Source: Pedobacter ginsenosidimutans (GTDB lineage: Bacteria; Bacteroidota; Bacteroidia; Sphingobacteriales; Sphingobacteriaceae). Taken from it: a stretch of DNA of 33,034 bases. The first letter of the stretch is position 1. Each line of letters starts with the position of its first letter. Position numbers and translations under genes: made by a program. The notes below the pieces were generated by a model. The model made no database searches, was not told the origin of the DNA, and saw only the letters and a program-made list of their open reading frames with translations. Location of the stretch: NCBI RefSeq assembly GCF_001442625.1, contig NZ_LMZQ01000039.1, positions 1 to 33,034 of the forward strand. Direction: 5' to 3'. Positions 16,419-23,835 of this stretch are shown in pieces.

Positions 16419-17432
16419 TTAATATTCGATTACAACCTTACCAATCGTTTTTCCGCTTTCTAGTAAGCGGTGTGCTTCTTTTAGGTTTTCTGCTGTAAAT
16501 CCTTTCAGTATGGTGTTTAACGTTGTTTTAAGCGTACCATTATCAAAAAGTTCGGCAAGTTTATTTAAAATATGGTGTTGCGCTTCCATATCATCGGTTT
16601 GGTACATCGAGCGCGTGTACATCAACTCCCACGAAAAAGTAACACTTTTGTTTTTTAACTTATTCAGCGCAATAGGAGTGGCTGAACCGGTAATGGAAAC
16701 AATATGTCCCTGAGGTTTGATCAATTCTACTATGGCATCCCAATAGCCATTTAAATCAACAAAATCTAGGATAAAGTCTACTTCCTGGTAACCTGCGGTA
16801 CGTATTTCTTCAGTCAGGTTTTTATGGTCTACTACCAAATCGGCTCCCATAGCCAGGCACCATTCTTTCGTTTCCGTACGCGAGGCTGTGGTTATTACCT
16901 TTAGTCCGCTTATTTTTTTTGCGAGCTGTATCGCAATTGAACCTACACCACCAGCACCCCCAATAATGAGTATGCTTTTTCCTTTATCTTTTTGCTCGCT
17001 GATTCGCATACGGTCGTATAACGATTCCCATGCTGTAAGTGCAGTTAAAGGCATAGCAGCAGCTTCGGCATTACTGAGTGTGCTTGGCTTTAAGCCTACT
17101 ATACGTTCATCTATTAATTGATATTCGGCATTACTGCCACTGCGCGTAAGGTCGCCAGCATAATAAACCGCATCACCAGGTTTAAAAAAAGTAACTGCTT
17201 CTCCAACTGCTTCTACCGTTCCGGTCGCATCCCAGCCAATCACTTTCGGTGTTTCCAGCACGGTATCTTTAGCACTGTTCTGGCGAATCTTGTAATCTAC
17301 CGGATTTACACTGATTGCATTTATCTTAACCAGTATATCGCGTCCGCTAGGATGTGGAACAGCTGTTTCAAATTCGATAAAACTTTCCTCTGCCGAAATG
17401 GGTAGTGAGGTTTTAAATCCTATAGCTTTCAT
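16419..17432 (-). CDS. Zinc-type alcohol dehydrogenase-like MDR oxidoreductase (quinone-oxidoreductase-like)
   Basis: A 337-residue medium-chain dehydrogenase/reductase. The start MKAIGFKTSLPI with SVNPVDYKIR and KVIGWDATGTVEAVG matches the family often named zinc-binding alcohol dehydrogenase (TIGR02817 type). YYAGDLTRSGSNAEYQLIDERIVGLKP and the NAD(P)-binding loop GGAGGVGS (158-165) follow. The zinc-ligand Cys/His set of true alcohol dehydrogenases is absent, so a zinc-independent NADPH-dependent quinone or enone reduction is more likely. ATG 17432 is preferred; the open frame extends 40 codons upstream but that part is not family-like and crosses the divergent promoter region. The divergent AraC-type gene at 17556 is its probable regulator. 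Confidence 0.85.
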   Translation of the reverse strand: MKAIGFKTSLPISAEESFIEFETAVPHPSGRDILVKINAISVNPVDYKIRQNSAKDTVLETPKVIGWDATGTVEAVGEAVTFFKPGDAVYYAGDLTRSGSNAEYQLIDERIVGLKPSTLSNAEAAAMPLTALTAWESLYDRMRISEQKDKGKSILIIGGAGGVGSIAIQLAKKISGLKVITTASRTETKEWCLAMGADLVVDHKNLTEEIRTAGYQEVDFILDFVDLNGYWDAIVELIKPQGHIVSITGSATPIALNKLKNKSVTFSWELMYTRSMYQTDDMEAQHHILNKLAELFDNGTLKTTLNTILKGFTAENLKEAHRLLESGKTIGKVVIEY

Positions 17433-17509
17433 TGTCTTTTTATATGAATATACAATTTTTATGATTTCTGTAAGGCAAATATAAACCGATATTACGTTAT
17501 TATTCGGTA

Positions 17510-17555
17510 TAAATTTGCTTTTAATTGGTAAATTTGCGCTATGGTTTAGCACAAA
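17510..17555 (+). promoter_or_regulatory. Divergent promoter region with duplicated -7 motif and an operator-like palindrome
   Basis: TAAATTTG, a perfect TAnnTTTG match, occurs at 17510-17517 and again at 17529-17536, 19 bases apart. An imperfect palindrome, TTTGCGCTA-N5-TAGCACAAA (8 of 9 pairs), covers 17533-17555 and ends immediately before the AraC start codon. Upstream, ACCGA and TCGGT (17485-17508) form another symmetric pair. This is consistent with autoregulation of the AraC gene. Confidence 0.45.
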
Positions 17556-18395
17556 ATGAATAGAGAAACTTTATACGAACCTTTTGAAATTGTTTATAAA
17601 AAGTTGGATGAATGTCCGAAAGAAGGCCATAAACATTTATTTTTTGAACTGATATATATTTTATCGGGCACAGGAAAGCAATGCATCAATAACAATAAAT
17701 TTGATTATTGTGCCGGCCATATGTTTCTGATCACACCAGAAGATTGCCATTCGTTTGAGATAGAAACCACTACCGAATTTTTCTTTCTACGTTTCGGAAA
17801 TGTATACATCCGTTCGAAGGATTTTCATACCGATGATGTACAACGGATGGAGTATATCCTGCAGAATGCCAGTCATCAACCAGGTTGTATCCTAAAAAAC
17901 TTTTCAGATAAACCTTTTATCCGGTCGCTTATTGATGCGATGATGGCCGAATATGTAAACCGTGATTTATATAATAAAGAGCTAATTGCTAAAATGGTAG
18001 ATACGATGATTGTTGTGGTAGCCCGAAATATTGCCAAATACCTGCCCGCTGCCATTAAAGAAGATGCCGAAGAGAAAACCCTGGCCTTACTAAACTACAT
18101 TCAGGCGAATATTTATAATCCAGAGAAATTAAGGGCCGAAAAATTGAGCAGCCAGTTTGGTATTTCTGAGAATTATTTTGGTAAGTATTTCAAGAAACAT
18201 ACCAACGAAACACTTCAGCAATATATAGCCAATTTAAGGATTAAACTGGTTGAGGCACGGTTACGTTTCAGTAACATGCGAATCAATGAAATTGCCCATG
18301 AGTTGGGCTTTACAGACGAAAGCCATTTGAATAAATTTTTTAAATCACAGAGAGGATTAAGCCTTAAAGCTTTTAGAAATTCACTTGTGGCTTAA
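17556..18395 (+). CDS. AraC family transcriptional regulator
   Basis: The 279-residue protein has an N-terminal cupin-like sensing domain (GHKHLFFELIYILSGTG, the H and E of the jelly-roll, then AGHMFLITPEDCHSFEI). The C-terminal double helix-turn-helix of AraC/XylS proteins spans about residues 170-279: LSSQFGISENYFGKYFKKHT is the first HTH and INEIAHELGFTDESHLNKFFK the second, with the family signature near the end. Such proteins bind tandem half-sites and respond to small molecules. It is divergent from the MDR oxidoreductase gene with 123 bases between start codons, which makes that gene the likely target. A small 6-bp hairpin (18408-18423) lies downstream. Confidence 0.9.
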   Translation: MNRETLYEPFEIVYKKLDECPKEGHKHLFFELIYILSGTGKQCINNNKFDYCAGHMFLITPEDCHSFEIETTTEFFFLRFGNVYIRSKDFHTDDVQRMEYILQNASHQPGCILKNFSDKPFIRSLIDAMMAEYVNRDLYNKELIAKMVDTMIVVVARNIAKYLPAAIKEDAEEKTLALLNYIQANIYNPEKLRAEKLSSQFGISENYFGKYFKKHTNETLQQYIANLRIKLVEARLRFSNMRINEIAHELGFTDESHLNKFFKSQRGLSLKAFRNSLVA

Positions 18396-18464
18396 ATACA
18401 ACTTACAGTTGCTAAAAAGCAACAAAAAGTAGCGTAATTACAACTATAATGATCGGCTGATTTA

Positions 18465-18495
18465 TTGAATCTGGCTAACAGGCCGGCTACATTTG
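18465..18495 (+). promoter_or_regulatory. Bacteroidota-type promoter, TTG-N20-TACATTTG
   Basis: TTG at 18465-18467 and TACATTTG at 18488-18495 are separated by exactly 20 bases, the spacing known for Bacteroides/Flavobacterium sigma-ABfr promoters. Transcription would start near 18498. That leaves ATG 18529 as the first usable start and rules out the upstream in-frame TTG at 18493. Confidence 0.75.
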
Positions 18496-18528
18496 CAATG
18501 TCGAAAGATTAAAAAAAAGACAGTACAT

Positions 18529-19443
18529 ATGGATGCAAAAATGATCGGCAACAAAATTGCCGGAGCACGAAAAAAAATAAACATGTCTCAGTCCAGACTT
18601 GCCGGACATGTATTTGTAAGCCCACAGGCCGTTGGAAAATGGGAGCGGGGAGAATCAATGCCAGATATTATTACTTTGAACCAACTGGCCAAGATTCTGG
18701 ATGTAGACCTCAATTATTTTTCAGAAAACCGATCTTCTCCAAATGCCATTAGTACGGTTGAAGAGACAATACCAGAGGTAAACAATTTAGCAAATTCACA
18801 TCAGCATCAGCTGCTGACCAATTTTAGCGGGAACGATCTGGCCAAAACCGATTTTGCTGGCGTTATTGCGCATAAACTGAAATTTAACGGGAGTAATTTA
18901 CGTGGCTCAGATTTTACTGGTGCTGACCTGACTGGCAGTTCGTTTCTGGGTAGCGATGCACATGAAGCCAGTTTTCAAGCTGCAAACCTCACCGATTGCA
19001 GCCTGTCGGCTACTGATCTTACAGCCGCTAATTTTGATCAGGCCATTTTGGTGCGTACAAAATTCTATGCTTTAGAGCTGGCCGGAGCAAAAATCAGTAA
19101 TACCAAACTAATGGAGGTAAAACTCAGCAAGACCGATCTGAGAAAAACAGTTTTTGAAAACTGCATATTTGAGGGGGTAGACTTTGACTATTCCGATCTG
19201 CGCGGACTCAGTTTGGATGGACAGACTTTTACAGGAGTATTGTTTCACAATGCAGCACTTAATGAAACTACATTTAAAGGTGCAACACTTAAAAACGTAT
19301 CTTTCCGCTCTACCTTCGCCCTTACGAATAAATATTACAGAGCCATTAAAACGATCTGTTTTGAAGGAGCAACGATGGACAAGCTGACCTATGCTTCACT
19401 CAAAGGTTTGGGTGCCGATTTATCGAAGGTTAACCTGGTGTAA
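18529..19443 (+). CDS. HTH (Xre) - pentapeptide repeat fusion protein
   Basis: The 304-residue protein begins with a Cro/C1-type helix-turn-helix (about residues 5-60): IAGARKKINMSQSRLAGHV, VSPQAVGKWERGESMPD, LAKILDVDLNYF. A short linker (65-95) leads to a long run of pentapeptide repeats (about 100-290) of the A(D/N)LxX type, for example GSNLRGSDFTGADLTGSSF, ANLTDCSLSATDL and GATLKNVSF. These form a right-handed quadrilateral beta-helix. In QnrB/MfpA proteins such a helix mimics DNA and protects gyrase; here it is attached to a DNA-binding domain. Whether it is a regulator with an effector helix or a binding scaffold is unknown. The start is fixed by the promoter just upstream. Confidence 0.8.
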   Translation: MDAKMIGNKIAGARKKINMSQSRLAGHVFVSPQAVGKWERGESMPDIITLNQLAKILDVDLNYFSENRSSPNAISTVEETIPEVNNLANSHQHQLLTNFSGNDLAKTDFAGVIAHKLKFNGSNLRGSDFTGADLTGSSFLGSDAHEASFQAANLTDCSLSATDLTAANFDQAILVRTKFYALELAGAKISNTKLMEVKLSKTDLRKTVFENCIFEGVDFDYSDLRGLSLDGQTFTGVLFHNAALNETTFKGATLKNVSFRSTFALTNKYYRAIKTICFEGATMDKLTYASLKGLGADLSKVNLV

Positions 19444-19486
19444 TCAATTTTTTAAAAAAACAAAAGAATTGGGATGACACGGTGTG

Positions 19487-19530
19487 CGGTATCGACATTT
19501 CCTTTGCTTAACTAAAGGAAATGACGACCG
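19487..19530. repeat. Long hairpin, REP-like, between convergent genes
   Basis: CATTTCCTTT (19496-19505) and AAAGGAAATG (19514-19523) form a perfect 10-bp stem around an 8-base loop. TCG/CGA and CGG/CCG pairs extend it outward across an A-A mismatch and a TA bulge. It lies 43 bases after the HTH-pentapeptide gene and 46 bases from the convergent lipoprotein gene. The right arm ends in AATGACGACC, also seen at 31894. It may act as a bidirectional terminator or be a dispersed repeat. Confidence 0.5.
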
Positions 19531-19576
19531 GTCTTGCCAATCAAAAACCAGTTAACCCAAAAGATGTGCCTTGGTG

Positions 19577-20153
19577 CTACTTATAAGGTTTAACAACAGG
19601 CTCAGATTTGGTAACCCTGGTTAATTGCATATCAAAATAAAATACAGCTTGTTGAGCAGCCTGAAAACCGAAATTATTGTTGGCCCTAAATTTATGATTC
19701 ATTTTCCATCCATTAAAGAATGGTTTATAATGATCGCTTATAAATTGGGCCTTCTTCGAATAAAAGTGTGCGCTGTCGTTATACATTTTTTGGGAATCAG
19801 AAGCTGCAAGCAAATGTTTCCACAATTTTTCTTTTTTAATTTTGTCAGTAGTCGAATCTGTTCGGTAGCCAATATCTGCCACCTTTCCAAAGGCAGCTGT
19901 TCCCTTATCTAAATAATAAGAAACACTGTCCTCAAATACTTTGTAAACAGAATCATCCCGGTAGCTCGAATATGCGCTGTCGAGTTTTCCGAATTCGCCA
20001 GCCTCATAACCATAAGTATGGTTTTTGGGTGCTTCAAACATGGCTGCTATTAAAGCCTCCGCCTTTTCTTGCGGTGTTTTTGGGGCAGTTCGGCAACTTA
20101 AAAAAAAGCAGGGTAACCGATAACACAAGTGGAATATATCTTAATCTAAGCAA
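19577..20153 (-). CDS. Putative lipoprotein, signal peptide separated by an apparent frameshift
   Basis: The uninterrupted frame runs from 20128 (TTG) to 19577 and encodes 183 residues with a poor start (MCYRLPCFFLSC). A near-perfect lipoprotein signal, beginning at TTG 20153 and reading LLRLRYIPLVLSVTLLFF, lies in another frame. The two meet at a run of eight T (coding strand; A at 20100-20107). With seven T the product would read LLFLSCRTAPKTP, an ideal lipobox. The mature part has no family I recognise; it is polar with many Tyr, Lys and Asp and probably helical (KAEALIAAMFEAPKN, DSAHFYSKKAQFISDHY). A -7 element 20-30 bases upstream of this start supports the longer form. The indel could be real, phase-variable or a sequencing error. 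Confidence 0.6.
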
Positions 20154-20178
20154 TACATTTTCAGTAGATGGTTGAACC

Positions 20179-20186
20179 CAAAAATA
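20179..20186 (-). promoter_or_regulatory. Candidate -7 element (TATTTTTG) for the lipoprotein gene
   Basis: On the minus strand TATTTTTG matches TAnnTTTG exactly. Transcription would begin near 20175, just ahead of the TTG at 20153 and the ATG at 20158. No -33 TTG at standard spacing was seen. Confidence 0.4.
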
Positions 20187-20251
20187 CAAAAACGAACAGG
20201 AAGTTTAATGCTCCGAGTCATGGCTATTCAAAAATTAATTAACTTAGGTAC

Positions 20252-21526
20252 ATGAAATATCTGATGTATTTTTTCATAACTGCAGTGCTGAACATAACTG
20301 CTTCTGCACAGTCGAGCTTGTCCGCTGACGCAGAATTGGCAAGAGCAAGCCTCTACCATCTGCAAAAAGATTATGGTAAGGCAATCCAATGTTACGAAAC
20401 AGCTTTTAAAGTCAGGCATCCGGATGCTTCAAATGCTTATAAAGCGGCAGGAGTTTATTCTCTGAGTGGCAATGCAGAAAGATCTGAATATTACCTACAG
20501 TTGGCGTTAGATAAGGGTTGGACGGAATCTCTCTGGTTAATGGTAGATCCTTATTTTGACTATCTGAAACATATGGACCTACTAAGGTGGGGCAAACTTG
20601 TTGCACAAGCCGTGAAGAATGAACTGGAATATGAAAAAAAATTGGGCGATCCCGCCTTACGACGGAAAATAAATATGATGGTAATTTCAGACCAGCAATT
20701 ACGGTATAAGAAAGTACAGACTAAAGATGCAAAAGAATTAGAGAAAATTAATCAGGAGATTGGAGCATCGGACCAAAAGAACTGGCGTGAAGCAAAAAAT
20801 ATTGTTGAAGCCCGTGGGTGGCCTAAACTTTCAGATATCGGTAAGGATGGACAGAATAATCTTTGGCTCATTGTACAGCATGCTGACCATGACATTTCCT
20901 TTCAAAGGACAGTCCTTGAAAAAATGAAACCATTACTTGAAAGTAAGGAAATAAACCTGGAAAACTACGCATTTCTTTCCGATAGGGTGCTTTGCAATTT
21001 GAACTATCTGCAGGAATTCGGCACTCAGGTGAACTGGATTGCAAACGGGATGGCCAGTGGATTCCGTGATATACGCAAGGAATGGGAGGTTGACGAAAGA
21101 AGAGAAAAATTAGGATTGTCCAAGTTAGCAGATTATGCGCTTAGCTATGGATTCACCTACACAAAGCCTACAAAACAGGATTGCGTTCGCACACGTAAAC
21201 AGATCGATAAGAATGTTAAAGTGCTGATTGATAGTGCGAAGTCTGCCTATAAGGCTGGAGATTTTCAACAAACCTATGACAGTTATAATACTGCATCAAC
21301 TTTGGCCGATGGGATGAGCAATGAGGAGAGTCTGGAAGCCGCTGTGCTTTTTTCGGTGATAGCCAATAAAGTTCAGGTTAATCAGAAGTACAAGGATATT
21401 TCCCTGGATTTTCTCAATTTGCTTAATTTAAGGAACAAACTTGATAAAAAATCCATCCAGCAGATGCATGAATTTGACGCCATCCGTCAGGATGTAAGAT
21501 GGATGAGCCTGTTTGAGGCTAAATAG
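20252..21526 (+). CDS. Secreted TPR / DUF6624 domain protein
   Basis: The 424-residue protein starts with a Sec signal peptide (MKYLMYFFITAVLNITASAQ, cleavage after SAQ or SA). Residues about 25-90 look like TPR helices (ELARASLYHLQKDYGKAIQCYETAFK, NAYKAAGVYSLSGNAERSEYYLQLAL). The middle carries the features I know from DUF6624, namely ARGWPKLSDIGKDGQNNLWLIVQHADHD followed by AFLSDRV near residue 245. The C-terminal part again resembles helical repeats (AGDFQQTYDSYNTASTLADG). The function of DUF6624 is not known to me; the protein is predicted periplasmic or surface-exposed. It is divergent from the lipoprotein gene and stands alone on its strand. Confidence 0.75.
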   Translation: MKYLMYFFITAVLNITASAQSSLSADAELARASLYHLQKDYGKAIQCYETAFKVRHPDASNAYKAAGVYSLSGNAERSEYYLQLALDKGWTESLWLMVDPYFDYLKHMDLLRWGKLVAQAVKNELEYEKKLGDPALRRKINMMVISDQQLRYKKVQTKDAKELEKINQEIGASDQKNWREAKNIVEARGWPKLSDIGKDGQNNLWLIVQHADHDISFQRTVLEKMKPLLESKEINLENYAFLSDRVLCNLNYLQEFGTQVNWIANGMASGFRDIRKEWEVDERREKLGLSKLADYALSYGFTYTKPTKQDCVRTRKQIDKNVKVLIDSAKSAYKAGDFQQTYDSYNTASTLADGMSNEESLEAAVLFSVIANKVQVNQKYKDISLDFLNLLNLRNKLDKKSIQQMHEFDAIRQDVRWMSLFEAK

Positions 21527-21636
21527 CCTTTATGGTTAAACGTAAAAAGGGCTTCAGGCTGGGAATATCATTATAGCCCTTCCATACCAGGAGTTATCCC
21601 TCAGGGTTGAACCTACCTACAGGCCTCGAATGGCTT

Positions 21637-21987
21637 TCATCCAACAATTTCCTTTCGGTGCTGAATTCCCCAGTCCGTCAGATTGTTGATTATGGTCTGT
21701 AGCGTTTTGCCATGCTTGGTAAGCTCGTATTGAATGGTGACAGGATGCGTGTCTAAAACTGTTCTTTTGACCAATTTGTTTATCTCCAGTTCTTTCAATT
21801 CCTTACTGAGCATTTTATTTGAAATTCCGATAACATCGTTTAAAATGTCGGAAAATCTACGTTTATTATAATGGCATATCGATGAAATGATGTAGATTTT
21901 CCATTTTCCACTTAAAACATCCATCGAATCATGGATGGCCATCATCTCTTTTTTACGATCATTTTGATCTATTGGTTTGCACTCCAT
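21637..21987 (-). CDS. HxlR family winged-helix transcriptional regulator
   Basis: The 116-residue protein has the HxlR/MarR-like winged helix: LSGKWKIYIISSI (helix 1), RRFSDILNDVIGISNKMLSKELKELE (recognition helix region) and the wing YELTKHGKTLQ. Typical length for the family is 100-120 residues. Cys3 in MECKP and Cys38 lie near the positions used as redox sensors in relatives such as YodB and HypR, so quinone, diamide or oxidant sensing is possible but unproven. It is divergent from two short-chain dehydrogenase genes, and the 105 bases between the start codons contain a repeated GTTACTTT motif that is the likely operator. Confidence 0.9.
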   Translation of the reverse strand: MECKPIDQNDRKKEMMAIHDSMDVLSGKWKIYIISSICHYNKRRFSDILNDVIGISNKMLSKELKELEINKLVKRTVLDTHPVTIQYELTKHGKTLQTIINNLTDWGIQHRKEIVG

Positions 21988-21989
21988 AT

Positions 21990-22037
21990 GTTACTTTGTT
22001 ACCTCTAGGTTACTGTTACTTTTTGAAACAAAGTAAC
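21990..22037. promoter_or_regulatory. HxlR operator array (GTTACTTT repeats)
   Basis: GTTACTTT occurs at 21990-21997 and 22015-22022 (25 bases apart) and inverted as AAAGTAAC at 22030-22037. The last two form an 8-7-8 perfect palindrome. Two further GTTAC half-sites lie at 21998 and 22009. The array starts 2 bases before the HxlR start codon and ends 20 bases before the -7 element of the SDR genes, so it could control both directions. Confidence 0.65.
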
Positions 22038-22057
22038 TAAAATATATTAACATAGCA

Positions 22058-22065
22058 TAACTTTG
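22058..22065 (+). promoter_or_regulatory. -7 promoter element (TAACTTTG) for the SDR pair
   Basis: An exact TAnnTTTG match, 27 bases before ATG 22093. The expected start site near 22068 excludes the in-frame upstream TTG at 22063 as a start codon. The -33 region is not a good match, as is common where an activator helps, or where an operator overlaps. Confidence 0.5.
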
Positions 22066-22092
22066 TTGCTCAATAATTCAATAATCAATAAA

Positions 22093-22848
22093 ATGAGTAG
22101 ATTAAAAAATAGGGTGGCTATTGTTACCGGGGCATCAAAAGGAATAGGTGCCGCTATAGCCCGTCATTTTGCCGCAGAGGGTGCGAAAGTGGTTGTAAAT
22201 TATGCATCAAGCAAAGAAGACGCCGATAAAGTTGTTAAAACGATTACAGATAATGGTGGAACTGCTATTGCTATACAGGGCGATGTATCAAATCAGGCTG
22301 ATGTAAGCAAGTTATTTGAAGAAACAAAAGAAGCTTTCGGTACATTGGATATCCTGGTAAATAATGCAGGCATTTACCAATACTTACCTATTGAACAAGT
22401 ATCAGAGGAATCTTTTCATAAGCAGTTCAATATTAATGTTTTAGGTTCTGTCTTTGCCATTCAGGGAGCTTTAAAGCTGTTCGGCGATAAGGGTGGGAAT
22501 ATCATCAATATCAGTTCAGGTGCAAGTAATACCCCTTTACCAACAGGGAGTGTATATTCTGCAACCAAGGCAGCATTGGATGCCGTAACCATTGCTTTAT
22601 CGAAGGAGCTTAGTGGCAGAAATATCCGTATCAATTCTATTTTGCCAGGTGTTGTGGAAACAGAGGGTTCGCACAGTGCAGGATTTATTGGGAGTGAATT
22701 TGAAGCCAGATTAGTTGCCACCACACCGCTTGGACGTACTGGGCAGCCGGAAGATATAGCAAAAGTGGCCGTATTTCTTGCCTCCGATGAGGCGGCATGG
22801 ATCACAGGAGAGAAAATTTCGGTTTCAGGAGGTATTTACGGAATATAA
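22093..22848 (+). CDS. Classical short-chain dehydrogenase/reductase 1
   Basis: A 251-residue classical SDR. The cofactor loop is TGASKGIG (12-19), NNAG is at 90-93, the catalytic Ser is at 141/142 (NISSGAS), and Tyr155-x-x-x-Lys159 (YSATK) completes the tetrad. The C-terminus ends with SGGIYGI, as in FabG-like enzymes. It reduces carbonyl groups with NAD(P)H (NYASS after strand 2 suggests NADPH). The substrate is unknown. It is controlled together with the next SDR gene, 13 bases downstream, and lies opposite an HxlR regulator, a frequent arrangement for stress-induced detoxification reductases. Confidence 0.9.
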   Translation: MSRLKNRVAIVTGASKGIGAAIARHFAAEGAKVVVNYASSKEDADKVVKTITDNGGTAIAIQGDVSNQADVSKLFEETKEAFGTLDILVNNAGIYQYLPIEQVSEESFHKQFNINVLGSVFAIQGALKLFGDKGGNIINISSGASNTPLPTGSVYSATKAALDAVTIALSKELSGRNIRINSILPGVVETEGSHSAGFIGSEFEARLVATTPLGRTGQPEDIAKVAVFLASDEAAWITGEKISVSGGIYGI

Positions 22849-22861
22849 CAGATAACTAAAA

Positions 22862-23632
22862 ATGAATAAATTAAAAGATAAGGTCGCTGTTATTACCGGC
22901 GGCAACAGTGGGATTGGTTTTGGAATTGCTGAAGCTTTCAAAAATGAAGGTGCAGTGGGTGTAATTACCGGCAGAAACCAGGCTACTTTGGACCGTTCGG
23001 TCACCGAACTAGGCGAAGACTTTGTGGGTGTAACAGGAGATGTAACCGTTAACAAAGATCTGGAAAACATTTTCAGAAAAACCATTGAGCGGTTTGGCAA
23101 GATCGATGTCCTCGTAGTAAATGCCGGAGGTATAGTTGATGGTATGCCGATGGCCGCAATCAATGATGTTACCGAGGAAAACTATGACAGTTACATGGAT
23201 CTCAATCTGAAAAGCACCTATTTCACCGTCCAAAAATCCCTGCCTTACCTAAATGACGGTGCATCGGTTATCTTGATCGGATCTAGCGCTGCTCATCGGG
23301 CTGCACCCGGGATGACCATTTACGGAGCGGCAAAAGCAGCTGTCATATCGCTTGCCAAAGGTTTATCTTTGGATTTACTACCCAGAAAAATAAGGGTGAA
23401 TACGCTTTCGCCCGGATCTATTGATACCCCGGTTTTCGGAAAGATCGTCCCCGAAGAGCAATTGGACCGGGTGAAGCAGATGTGGATCGATATTACACCG
23501 GTTGGTAGGCAAGGATTGCCTTCGGATATCGGAAATGCTGCTGTATTTCTGGCATCTGATGATTCATCCTTTATAGTGGGTACGGAAATTCTTTCCGACG
23601 GTGGTCTCACCAATATCAGCCTGATGAAATAG
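22862..23632 (+). CDS. Classical short-chain dehydrogenase/reductase 2
   Basis: A 256-residue classical SDR, related to but clearly distinct from the preceding one. TGGNSGIG (12-19) binds the cofactor and the TGR motif after strand 2 favours NADPH. NAG is at 87-89, Ser141 in IGSSAAH, and Tyr154-x-x-x-Lys158 (YGAAK) forms the active site. LSPGSIDTP and the ending SDGGLT are typical. It is likely co-transcribed with SDR1. A strong hairpin follows 36 bases after the stop, closing the unit. The substrate cannot be predicted. Confidence 0.9.
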   Translation: MNKLKDKVAVITGGNSGIGFGIAEAFKNEGAVGVITGRNQATLDRSVTELGEDFVGVTGDVTVNKDLENIFRKTIERFGKIDVLVVNAGGIVDGMPMAAINDVTEENYDSYMDLNLKSTYFTVQKSLPYLNDGASVILIGSSAAHRAAPGMTIYGAAKAAVISLAKGLSLDLLPRKIRVNTLSPGSIDTPVFGKIVPEEQLDRVKQMWIDITPVGRQGLPSDIGNAAVFLASDDSSFIVGTEILSDGGLTNISLMK

Positions 23633-23668
23633 GAGAGAAAAATAAGCAAACGAAAACGTGGTTTTGTC

Positions 23669-23703
23669 AATGAACCTTCGAACGGACAGTTTGAGGGTTC
23701 ATT
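23669..23703 (+). terminator. Hairpin terminator after the SDR pair
   Basis: A 15-bp stem runs from AATGAACCTTCGAAC to GTTTGAGGGTTCATT with two G-U wobbles and a GGACA loop. A weak T-rich stretch (TTGTTC) follows. It lies in the 203-base spacer between convergent transcription units. Confidence 0.7.
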
Positions 23704-23758
23704 TGTTCATGGTTTGAATAATACCCCGATTTTAAACTGCATTCAGGCCTTTTAAAAG

Positions 23759-23774
23759 AAACAGCCTTCTGTTT
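23759..23774 (-). terminator. Candidate terminator for the minus-strand AraC gene
   Basis: AAACAG and CTGTTT form a 6-bp stem around CCTT (AAGG on the minus strand). On the minus strand it is followed by CTTTT. It is 61 bases past the AraC stop codon. Confidence 0.4.
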
Positions 23775-23835
23775 TCAGAAACTTTCAGTCATGTAAATAA
23801 AACTTAACTGAAATTAAGAAGACTTAGAATAACTT

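Noticed and set aside
17433..17552. 40-residue N-terminal extension of the MDR oxidoreductase
   Set aside because: It crosses the divergent promoter region, including palindromes, and is unlike the family N-terminus.
18493..18528. TTG start 12 codons upstream in the HTH-pentapeptide gene
   Set aside because: It overlaps the -7 element, so it would not be in the transcript.
19577..21526. Transposon or insertion sequence
   Set aside because: No transposase motif and no terminal inverted repeats with target duplication anywhere in the window.
21990..22037. Repeated GTTAC units as a CRISPR-like array
   Set aside because: Units are 5-8 bases, unevenly spaced, and have no spacers or cas genes; they fit an operator.
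22461..23670. Long minus-strand frames opposite the two SDR genes (up to 116 codons)
   Set aside because: They lie fully within well-supported SDR genes with intact catalytic motifs and have no promoter or family resemblance.
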